DNA of 5,235 nucleotides from Gammaproteobacteria bacterium. GTDB lineage: Bacteria; Pseudomonadota; Gammaproteobacteria; UBA6429; Thiohalophilaceae. The notes under the pieces were generated by a model. It saw nothing but the letters and a program-made list of their open reading frames with translations. It had not been told where the DNA came from and searched no databases. This document shows, piece by piece, positions 1 to 5,235 of this stretch; the stretch's first letter is position 1, and every line of letters begins with the position of its first letter. The translations under genes were made by a program, and so were the position numbers. Location of the stretch: contig JAOUOK010000170.1 of NCBI GenBank assembly GCA_029880425.1, positions 1 to 5,235 of the forward strand. The letters are read 5' to 3'.

Positions 1-1
1 G

Positions 2-718
2 CCATTATTAACGGGACAGGCACAATGGCAAACGGCAGAATTTCCAAAACTTACACCACAGTTATTACCCGCGAACGAGCGCCGCCGTACCACCAGTTAT
101 ATAAAGCTCGCTTTACAGGTAGCCGATGAAGCGAATATTAAAGACAAACAACTCGCCGTGGTTTTTGCCTCGGCAAACGGTGACTTCCAGATTTCAAACA
201 CCATCTGTAACACCTTAACCATGGAACCGAAATTTATTTCGCCAACCCAGTTTCATAACTCGGTCCATAATGCAGCCTCGGGTTACTGGGCCATTGCCGC
301 AAATTCACCTGCTGCATCAACCAGTATTTCAAGCGGTGATGCGACTTTTGCCAGCGGCTTACTCGAAGCCGTGACCCAGGTGTTATCTGCAGGAGAAGAT
401 GTTTTATTTGTTGCCTATGATTATCCTGCCGAGGCACCACTAGATAAATTCAGCGATGTTACCGAACCATTCGCAACGGCTTGTGTGCTTAGTTTAAATA
501 AAACACCATCAAGTTATGCCAGTATTAAACTTGGTGTTACGCACGAAAATATCGGGCCCAGTGAATGCATCAATACTTCACTTATCAATTTACAAAAAAG
601 TAACCTGATCGCGGCAAGCCTGCCCTTACTCGAAGCACTGTGTTTAAAACATTCCACCACGCTTTATTTACCGTATCTCAACCAGTCTAAACTTCAAGTG
701 GTCGTTACTCATGGTTAA
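2..718 (+). CDS. apeC: Beta-ketoacyl synthase-like chain length factor (ApeC-like), 5' partial
   Basis: The frame is open from base 2 with no stop, so the gene begins to the left of the window; the GTG at 158 is an internal valine, not a start. The visible 238 residues resemble the short ketosynthase-like proteins (Pfam Ketoacyl-synt_2) of aryl polyene clusters, which are about 240-260 residues long, so only a small N-terminal piece should be missing. Family-like landmarks, numbered from base 2, are LLPANERRRTT (21-31), VFASANGDF (54-62), PTQFHNSVHNAASGYW (81-96) and a later VAYDYPAEAPL stretch. I see no complete Cys-His-His ketosynthase triad, which fits a non-catalytic partner. In aryl polyene biosynthesis ApeC pairs with the ketosynthase ApeO as a KS:chain-length-factor heterodimer. 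The 3' end overlaps the dehydratase gene by 8 bases. The family call is firm; the ApeC role rests on family and neighbours. Confidence 0.82.
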   Translation, partial: PLLTGQAQWQTAEFPKLTPQLLPANERRRTTSYIKLALQVADEANIKDKQLAVVFASANGDFQISNTICNTLTMEPKFISPTQFHNSVHNAASGYWAIAANSPAASTSISSGDATFASGLLEAVTQVLSAGEDVLFVAYDYPAEAPLDKFSDVTEPFATACVLSLNKTPSSYASIKLGVTHENIGPSECINTSLINLQKSNLIAASLPLLEALCLKHSTTLYLPYLNQSKLQVVVTHG

Positions 719-1163
719 AGCCATTAAGCCAATAGAACATGATGAACTCTGCAGCCTAATCCCGCACAGTTTTGATATGTGCCTGCTAGACCGGGTTGAG
801 TCATGGGATGAAAATACCATAACCTGTTATAGCCATTCACATCATCTTGCTTCAAACCCGTTACGTCGTAATGAAACACTTTCCTCGGTTCACCTGTTAG
901 AATACGCGGCACAAGCCATGGCAGTGCACGGCGGCTTACATGACAGGGAGCAAGGCATACAAATGCGTGAGGGTTATTTAGCCGCCTTGCGTGATATCAA
1001 AATTGAGTTACTGGATATCCAAAACCTGGAAACTGAACTACACATTGAAGCAACTAAAATACTTTCCCAGGGAGGCAATATGATTTATCGCTTTACTGTT
1101 TTCGCAGGGGAAAATACACTGGCCTCAGGCCGGGCGACGGTAGTATCTATATCTAATAGTTAG
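711..1163 (+). CDS. apeP: ApeP-like 3-hydroxyacyl-ACP dehydratase (hotdog fold)
   Basis: This 150-residue cytoplasmic protein has the usual length of a single-hotdog dehydratase. Near the N-terminus IPHSFDMCLLDRV (17-29) matches the 'PH..PM.LLDRV' entry motif of FabZ/ApeP-like proteins. The central helix reads VHLLEYAAQAMAVHGG (60-75), where E64 and Q68 occupy the positions of the 'EAMAQ' helix that carries the catalytic acid in FabZ. The canonical FabZ 'GHFPG.P.MPG' loop is absent, as expected for the divergent ApeP group rather than housekeeping FabZ. It would dehydrate the 3-hydroxyacyl-ACP made by the neighbouring reductase, giving the double bond kept in the polyene. The ATG at 711 lies inside the end of the upstream gene (stop at 716-718) and has no clear Shine-Dalgarno sequence, so translational coupling is likely. 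The alternative is another hotdog dehydratase of a related type II fatty acid/polyketide cluster. Confidence 0.85.
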   Translation: MVKAIKPIEHDELCSLIPHSFDMCLLDRVESWDENTITCYSHSHHLASNPLRRNETLSSVHLLEYAAQAMAVHGGLHDREQGIQMREGYLAALRDIKIELLDIQNLETELHIEATKILSQGGNMIYRFTVFAGENTLASGRATVVSISNS

Positions 1164-1208
1164 CTATATCGAATAATTAATAGTTCACATAATTAAAAGA
1201 ATTAAATA

Positions 1209-1940
1209 ATGACGGATAAACTAAAACGCGCATTAGTAACAGGGGGTAGTGGTGATATCGGTGAAGCCATTTGTTTAAAGCTCGCCGCTTCTGGCTTACA
1301 CGTAATTGTTCACGCTAATAAAAATATTGATAAAGCCGATGCTGTTGTCGAAAAAATTAAAGCCGCAAACGCCAGTGCCGAATCAATCAGTTTTGATGTC
1401 ACGCAGCAAGCCGAAGTACAAGCCGCGATTGAAAAAATCCTCGAACAGGGTCCTGTCCAGGTACTGGTTAATAATGCCGGTATTCACCAGGATGCTATTC
1501 TTGCCGGGATGAACCCTGAACAATGGAACCAGGTTATTGATGTTAACCTCAACGGTTTTTTTAATGTCACCCAACCGCTGTTATTACCCATGATGCAAAC
1601 CCGCTGGGGACGCATCATTAACATGTCCTCCATTGCCGGCACCATGGGCAACCGTGGACAGGCCAATTATGCCGCGGCAAAGGCTGGCATTATCGGTGCC
1701 ACTAAATCACTCGCGGTTGAAGTCGCTTCACGTGGTATTACCGTGAATGCAGTCGCACCCGGCATTATTGCCGGTAGCATGACCGAAGACGTTTTTGATA
1801 AAACAAAAATAAAGCAACTGGTTCCCATGAACCGAACCGGTACACCTGAAGAAGTTGCCTCACTCGTGAATTTTCTAGCATCAGATGAAGCGGCCTACAT
1901 TTCCAGCCAGGTCATTAGTATTAACGGGGCAATGACATAA
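1209..1940 (+). CDS. apeQ: FabG-type 3-oxoacyl-ACP reductase (ApeQ-like, SDR family)
   Basis: This is a complete 243-residue classical short-chain dehydrogenase/reductase, the normal length for FabG. The Rossmann dinucleotide motif TGGSGDIG is at 11-18, the structural NNAG at 88-91, and the catalytic tetrad is complete: N113, S141, Y154 and K158, with YAAAK spanning 154-158. The C-terminal part has the FabG-like NAVAPGII segment and a terminal VISINGA stretch. It would reduce 3-oxoacyl-ACP to 3-hydroxyacyl-ACP with NADPH in the cytoplasm. It follows the dehydratase by 45 bases on the same strand; a weak purine-rich AAAAGA lies upstream of the ATG. Sequence alone cannot separate it from housekeeping FabG, but sitting directly after an ApeP-like dehydratase and a chain length factor makes the dedicated polyene reductase the best call. 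No GC-rich hairpin terminator is visible after it. Confidence 0.88.
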   Translation: MTDKLKRALVTGGSGDIGEAICLKLAASGLHVIVHANKNIDKADAVVEKIKAANASAESISFDVTQQAEVQAAIEKILEQGPVQVLVNNAGIHQDAILAGMNPEQWNQVIDVNLNGFFNVTQPLLLPMMQTRWGRIINMSSIAGTMGNRGQANYAAAKAGIIGATKSLAVEVASRGITVNAVAPGIIAGSMTEDVFDKTKIKQLVPMNRTGTPEEVASLVNFLASDEAAYISSQVISINGAMT

Positions 1941-2075
1941 TAAACAAGACAAAATTATTTCTGCCTTTATATTTAAATAACTTCTAAAAATTCACTTCCC
2001 TTAATAATAAACGACTCGCCAGTACTCATTTAGACTGCTACGATAATATATCAGTAATAAATTAAGCAGGCGTCT

Positions 2076-2094
2076 GTCGAATTAACTATTCGAC
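2076..2094. repeat. Perfect 7-bp inverted repeat upstream of the lipoprotein gene
   Basis: The arms GTCGAAT (2076-2082) and ATTCGAC (2088-2094) are exact reverse complements around the 5-base centre TAACT. The repeat ends 29 bases before the ATG at 2124, in the 183-base spacer between the reductase and lipoprotein genes. It could be an operator for a dimeric regulator or a small hairpin in the 5' leader. It has no U-tract, so it is not a standard intrinsic terminator. The rest of the spacer is AT-rich, and I see no convincing -35/-10 pair in it. Confidence 0.35.
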
Positions 2095-2123
2095 TTACTC
2101 AATGATCTTCAAGGAAAATTAGC

Positions 2124-3026
2124 ATGCTCTCAAATCTTTGGTTAAATAGTTCCTTTTTTAACTTAAAAGGCTTAATGAAATACCTCCCCGTTACAATAAT
2201 TTTTTTAACCGGCTGTAGTCCTGTTAAGGTAAAAATGAATGTCGATGCTTCACTGGGGTCAAATTCTGTTGTCTATAATCTAAATTATTCAGATTCCTTA
2301 GCTGACAAAATATCGGGTAAAAGGCTAAATGTTTCTTTTGGACCTTACCGGGTTACTGATGCTGATCTTAGCTGGACAAGAACCAAATCGCAGGCTGAGG
2401 ATCCTGATCCCCTTTTAACCTTTAAAGAGATAAAAAAATCAGGCAATACAACAACCACGACTAAACTTGGCGTAGGCCCAACTTCGTTTTTTGGTTTCTC
2501 TCGTCCTCCGGCTGAAGGCGAAGCTACCATCGATAGTTCCTTTAGAACAGTTAAATACAAGTTTAATGTTGGTAAAAAAACCACATGGAATGCCCTTTGT
2601 ATTCACAGGAGTGAAAAAAGAATCGTCCCACAAGAAAATAGCAATAGCGTTGATATACTTTCTGCAAATTTCAGCTGCCTGTACAAAGAAGATAATAAGG
2701 CAAGCAGTGAACCATGGTTACTTTCTATCGATTATGGTGGTGCAATAACAATGACACAAAAAGGCAATGCTAATACCCTGGCTGCTTATTCAACCGGTGG
2801 AAATTATGTTAAACCTGACGGACAAATAACCAAGTTATTTTTAAACTCTGCCGGCTACACCTGGAAAAAAAGTAACGATAACAATGATAAAAATGTTGCT
2901 GCAATATCGGTAAAAGAAGAAACACCTCGTGTTTGGTTACATAAAGGAAACAAAAAACACCTCAATCACATTTTGTCCATGGCAAACACGGGACTATTAA
3001 TATATCACTGGGAAATTCAACATTAG
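2124..3026 (+). CDS. Unrecognised putative secreted lipoprotein, possibly frameshifted near its 3' end
   Basis: I do not recognise the family. The N-terminus carries a lipoprotein-type signal: a hydrophobic stretch (20-28) ending in LTGC, with C31 as the probable lipidated residue, followed by SPVKVK. The ATG at 2124 has a good ribosome binding site (AAGGA at 2111-2115, 8 bases away) and gives a 30-residue signal. An in-frame ATG at 2175, with AAAAGG four bases upstream, would give a very short 13-residue signal, so either start is possible. The mature part is rich in Asn, Lys, Thr and Ser, with a TTTTT run and many alternating hydrophobic residues, suggesting an extracytoplasmic beta-rich protein. 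C159 and C185 could form a disulfide. The gene looks more AT-rich than its neighbours. Near the 3' end, the -1 frame opens at 2945 and runs on to 3199, so the terminal residues in this frame may be out of the original frame. Function is unknown. Confidence 0.6.
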   Translation: MLSNLWLNSSFFNLKGLMKYLPVTIIFLTGCSPVKVKMNVDASLGSNSVVYNLNYSDSLADKISGKRLNVSFGPYRVTDADLSWTRTKSQAEDPDPLLTFKEIKKSGNTTTTTKLGVGPTSFFGFSRPPAEGEATIDSSFRTVKYKFNVGKKTTWNALCIHRSEKRIVPQENSNSVDILSANFSCLYKEDNKASSEPWLLSIDYGGAITMTQKGNANTLAAYSTGGNYVKPDGQITKLFLNSAGYTWKKSNDNNDKNVAAISVKEETPRVWLHKGNKKHLNHILSMANTGLLIYHWEIQH

Positions 3027-3199
3027 GCTTTTTAATAAAGTTTAATGACGAATACTCCGAGTACCATGAAGAAGAATGCTTATCGTCTTTCGCATCAGTT
3101 TTCTGGCACACTGATTATACTCAGTATTATGTGTTTCAAATGAAAAAACATATAACATATATATCAAATCATTCGCTATTATTGATCCCTATTGCTTGA
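2945..3199 (+). other. Open -1 reading frame continuing the lipoprotein gene (possible frameshifted C-terminus)
   Basis: The frame one base behind that of the lipoprotein gene is open from 2945 to a TGA at 3197-3199, 84 codons, of which about 57 lie beyond the lipoprotein stop at 3024-3026. Its translation looks like protein, for example NISLGNSTLGFLIKFNDEYS followed by an acidic, aromatic-rich part and a hydrophobic end (SLLLIPIA). It has no plausible start: the only ATG is at 3140, near its end, so it is not an independent gene. Entering it from the lipoprotein frame needs a shift between about 2945 and 3026; the A6 run at 2952-2957 is one candidate place. A joined product would be about 358 residues. 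The shift could be a mutation, a sequencing error or, less likely, recoding. In AT-rich DNA a chance open frame of this size is uncommon but possible. Confidence 0.4.
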
Positions 3200-3224
3200 C
3201 CGTTCTTACTACCTTATCTATAGC
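3196..3224 (+). promoter_or_regulatory. Possible sigma-70-like promoter abutting the acyltransferase start
   Basis: TTGACC (3196-3201) matches five of six bases of the -35 consensus. Exactly 17 bases later comes TATAGC (3219-3224), matching the first four bases of TATAAT. The -10 element lacks the important final T, which weakens the call. Transcription from it would begin around 3231, at or beside the ATG at 3230, leaving almost no leader. That would agree with the lack of a Shine-Dalgarno sequence there. Confidence 0.25.
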
Positions 3225-3229
3225 TGAAC

Positions 3230-4264
3230 ATGTTTATGAAGTTTGAATGTTACACCAACTGGGATAATCTACCCGAAAGTGCGAATACCCTGTTTGAACA
3301 GTCCGCGAAAGATAATATTTTTTACTCCCGCCCATGGTTTGAAAACCTAAGTGCTGTACTCAATGGTGATAACGCTATGGCACTGGCCTGCGTGGTGAAC
3401 GGGGACACGGTGCTCGCTATTTTGCCTTTAATTAAAAGCACGGGGAAAAGCTGGTACTCCCTCAAGCACCGGTATACACCGCATTTTAGTCTGCTTCTTG
3501 CGGATGAAAATAAACAACAGGTTCTCGCGTGTTTGAGCATAGGTTTGAGCCAGTTACCCATTTCCGGTTTAATACTTGAACCGGTTGCCAGGGATGATAC
3601 TCACCTTGCCGGTTTAGCACAGGCTATGGAAGCAACCGGGTTTGAATGTAATTATTTTTTTCGGCACTATAACTGGATTTATCGCGTGCATGGTCAGTCA
3701 TACCATGACTATATATCTGCACGCCCTGCCAGGTTGCGTAATACAATATCGCGTAAGACACGTAAACTTGAACGTGATCACGGTTATGAAATTCATCTTT
3801 ATAGTGGAAACGAAGTACCTGCTGCGATGCCTGATTATTACGCCGTCTACAGCGCCAGCTGGAAAGCCAATGAACAGTATGTTTCTTTTCTGAATAATGT
3901 TGTAACACGCTTTTCAAAGAAAGATTGGTCAAGGCTTGCGATACTATATATAGAAGGACAACCTGCCGCGGCACAACTCTGGTTTGTCCACCATGGCAAA
4001 GCAAGCATATTCAGGCTGTCGTATGATGAAGCCTGGAAACAATATTCAGTGGGATCAATCCTGACCGCCTTCCTGATGGAGTACGTTATTGATACTGACA
4101 AGGTAAAGGAAATCGATTTTCTCACAGGTAACGATGCTTATAAACAGGACTGGATGTCTGAACGCAGGGAGCGTTATTCACTCGGATGTGTAAAAAATGC
4201 AAAACCTGAAACCTGGTATGAACGACTTTTTGAGTCACTGAAACGTATGCTAAAACCAATATAA
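3230..4264 (+). CDS. FemAB/BioF2-like GNAT-fold acyltransferase
   Basis: The 344-residue protein fits the Acetyltransf_6 family (BioF2-like / CelD-like, related to FemAB aminoacyltransferases), where 330-400 residues is usual. Family-type landmarks are FYSRPWFENL (31-40) in the N-terminal half, the basic helix LRNTISRKTRKLERD (169-183) at the start of the C-terminal GNAT domain, a GQPAAAQLWF strand in the middle, and DFLTGNDAYKQDW (296-308) near the end, matching the typical 'DFL.G...YK..W' signature. No signal peptide or membrane segment is seen, so it is cytoplasmic. Relatives acylate sugars or amino groups in polysaccharide and envelope pathways; the substrate here cannot be read from sequence. 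ATG 3230 and ATG 3236 are both possible starts, and an in-frame TAG at 3221 rules out anything much further upstream. Neither has a recognisable Shine-Dalgarno. The gene converges on the YdcF-like gene with 23 bases between stops and no obvious shared terminator. Confidence 0.78.
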   Translation: MFMKFECYTNWDNLPESANTLFEQSAKDNIFYSRPWFENLSAVLNGDNAMALACVVNGDTVLAILPLIKSTGKSWYSLKHRYTPHFSLLLADENKQQVLACLSIGLSQLPISGLILEPVARDDTHLAGLAQAMEATGFECNYFFRHYNWIYRVHGQSYHDYISARPARLRNTISRKTRKLERDHGYEIHLYSGNEVPAAMPDYYAVYSASWKANEQYVSFLNNVVTRFSKKDWSRLAILYIEGQPAAAQLWFVHHGKASIFRLSYDEAWKQYSVGSILTAFLMEYVIDTDKVKEIDFLTGNDAYKQDWMSERRERYSLGCVKNAKPETWYERLFESLKRMLKPI

Positions 4265-4287
4265 AGCACGATATTTACATATACGCG

Positions 4288-4962
4288 TTAATATTTTCCT
4301 ATCCTGTACAACATACGTTGATTGTTAGTTAGCCTTGCATAAAAGCGACCGCTCTTATACCAGTGCATATGAACTGCTTCGAGCATTAACTTTAAAATTG
4401 ACAGTAATCGCATGTCCGGTTTTTCTTCAGCAGCACAAAGTTTAACCTCTAAACCATGCCCATTAGCCATCTGCTTTGCCCGTGCCAGGTGATAGCGGTT
4501 TGTTACTACGACAATTTTTTTATTTTTCGTTTCTAACAACTTAATTGCATTGTGAATGTTTTCAAGTGTATTACGCGAAGCTTGTTCAAGATGAATACGA
4601 GATACATCAATGTTATATCGCTGCAGAAAATCTTTTCCCGCATGGGCTTCGCTAATCGTAGCCTTACCCGTTTTTCCACCAAGTATAATAACCTGCGAGG
4701 CTTTATCCTTGTTTAAAATTATTTGCGCCCGCTTGAGTCGTTGTTCATATTCTATATCAGGCTGGTTATTTTTTAATTTTTTTCCCAACACAAACAGCAT
4801 GACATCATCTTCACACTGATGTGTTTCATTTTTTGCCGTGAGGAATATTTTTCGTAACAAATAGGCATACGACAATCCTGCCGTAGCGGCCATTACCAGT
4901 AAAGATAATAGCAACATGGCATAACCATCAATATCTACCTTGTCATCTTGCCTGGGTAACAT
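4288..4962 (-). CDS. YdcF/SanA/ElyC-family protein (DUF218), membrane-anchored
   Basis: The 224-residue protein has one N-terminal membrane segment (about 14-36, rich in Leu, Ala and Met) followed by a DUF218 domain. The domain motifs appear in order: VMLFVLGKKL (54-63), YEQRLKRA (72-79), VIILGGKTG (91-99), the conserved SEA (104-106), LEQASRNTLENI (125-136) and VVVTNRYHLARAKQMA (151-166). All usual charged positions seem present, so it should be functional. DUF218 relatives include E. coli YdcF, SanA and ElyC, linked to envelope integrity and lipid-carrier homeostasis, but the biochemical reaction is not settled and none can be assigned here. The arrangement suggests an inner-membrane protein with a soluble domain; its side was not determined. 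The ATG at 4962 follows directly on the stop of the glycosyltransferase gene (TAAATG), which implies one transcript and coupled translation; only a weak AAAG lies upstream. Confidence 0.85.
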   Translation of the reverse strand: MLPRQDDKVDIDGYAMLLLSLLVMAATAGLSYAYLLRKIFLTAKNETHQCEDDVMLFVLGKKLKNNQPDIEYEQRLKRAQIILNKDKASQVIILGGKTGKATISEAHAGKDFLQRYNIDVSRIHLEQASRNTLENIHNAIKLLETKNKKIVVVTNRYHLARAKQMANGHGLEVKLCAAEEKPDMRLLSILKLMLEAVHMHWYKSGRFYARLTNNQRMLYRIGKY

Positions 4963-5235
4963 TTACTTTACAGTCGTTGGTTTTTCTACATCATAAGGAT
5001 TGATAACAGAGCGGTAAAAACCTTTAGGATACATTCCCCGGGAGAGTAATGATTTTGCAACCATCAAGGTAATCAGGGTAATGTCCGCCACTCCCCTGAA
5101 ATGACTGGGACGAGCATTTTCGCGGTAAACCGCGGGTATTTTAACCGGGTGGCTGTAAATATTTTTTTGCGCAGCTTTGATCAATATTTCACTTTCAAAG
5201 ACGAAACCATGCCTGGTTGAAATCTTTAAATTATC
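4963..5235 (-). CDS. Family 2 glycosyltransferase, C-terminal part (gene starts beyond the window)
   Basis: The minus-strand frame is open from the window edge to a TAA at 4963-4965, so 90 C-terminal residues are visible and the N-terminal catalytic part lies to the right. The TTG at 5184 is internal, not a start. The visible part begins DNLKISTRHGFVFESEILIK, like the GFAFE.EIL segment of polyprenyl/dolichyl-phosphate sugar transferases. It continues with HPVKIPAVYRENARPSHF and then a segment rich in Ile, Leu and Val (ADITLITLMVAKSLL). That order is typical of the end of the GT2 domain in DPM1/polyprenol-phosphate glycosyltransferase-like proteins. The nucleotide-sugar-binding DxD motif is outside the window, so donor and acceptor cannot be inferred. 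The gene is directly followed, with no gap, by the YdcF-like gene in what looks like one operon. Confidence 0.72.
   Translation of the reverse strand, partial: DNLKISTRHGFVFESEILIKAAQKNIYSHPVKIPAVYRENARPSHFRGVADITLITLMVAKSLLSRGMYPKGFYRSVINPYDVEKPTTVK

Noticed and set aside
158..160. GTG at 158 as the start of the chain length factor gene
   Set aside because: The frame is open back to base 2 and the upstream residues (LLPANERRRTT) match the family, so the gene starts outside the window.
1154..1185. Direct repeat of TAATAGTT (1154-1161 and 1178-1185) between the dehydratase and reductase genes
   Set aside because: Eight bases of AT-rich sequence repeating once within 30 bases is easily chance, and nothing else supports a regulatory role.
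1941..2075. Intrinsic terminator after the reductase gene
   Set aside because: The stretch is AT-rich with only short, imperfect palindromes and no GC-rich stem followed by T's.
3624..4125. Minus-strand open frames of about 90-126 codons within the acyltransferase gene
   Set aside because: They lie opposite a gene with clear family motifs, show no recognisable domain of their own, and behave as antisense shadows.
4265..4287. Bidirectional terminator between the convergent genes
   Set aside because: The 23-base gap has no GC-rich inverted repeat or T-tract that could form a standard hairpin terminator.
4610..4819. Plus-strand 69-codon open frame inside the YdcF-like gene
   Set aside because: It is antisense to conserved DUF218 motifs and has no recognisable protein features.

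Overview
The window looks like chromosomal DNA from a Gram-negative bacterium, most likely a gammaproteobacterium of moderate to low GC. This rests on the aryl-polyene-type fatty acid/polyketide genes at the left, a lipobox-bearing secreted protein in the middle and a YdcF-type inner-membrane protein at the right. The assignment comes from gene content and general style only; there is no rRNA or other phylogenetic marker.

Left block (1-1940, + strand): three consecutive biosynthetic genes form the 3' end of an aryl polyene (APE) or closely related type II polyketide operon. They are a ketosynthase-like chain length factor (5' end outside the window), a hotdog 3-hydroxyacyl-ACP dehydratase overlapping it by 8 bases, and a FabG-type 3-oxoacyl-ACP reductase 45 bases further on. 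Together they cover part of one elongation cycle: condensation partner, keto reduction and dehydration, which repeated without enoyl reduction gives a conjugated polyene. The catalytic ketosynthase, ACPs, ligase and export genes would lie to the left.

Middle block (1941-3229): an AT-rich spacer with a perfect 7-bp inverted repeat leads into an unrecognised, probably secreted lipoprotein of 300 codons. Just before its stop codon, the -1 frame opens and stays open for another 84 codons to 3199, without a usable start of its own. The gene may therefore be frameshifted (an A6 run at 2952-2957 is one candidate site), and the intact protein may have been about 358 residues.

Right block (3230-5235): a FemAB/BioF2-like GNAT-fold acyltransferase on the + strand converges on a two-gene minus-strand unit. 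That unit is a family 2 glycosyltransferase (only its C-terminal part is here) followed with zero spacing by a membrane-anchored YdcF/DUF218 protein. These three families are commonly involved in envelope or polysaccharide metabolism, so the right half reads as a cell-surface neighbourhood, though no specific pathway can be named.

No tRNA, rRNA, CRISPR array, insertion sequence or integration site was seen. I see no clear case for a new multi-gene system. The most notable anomaly is the possible frameshift in the lipoprotein gene.
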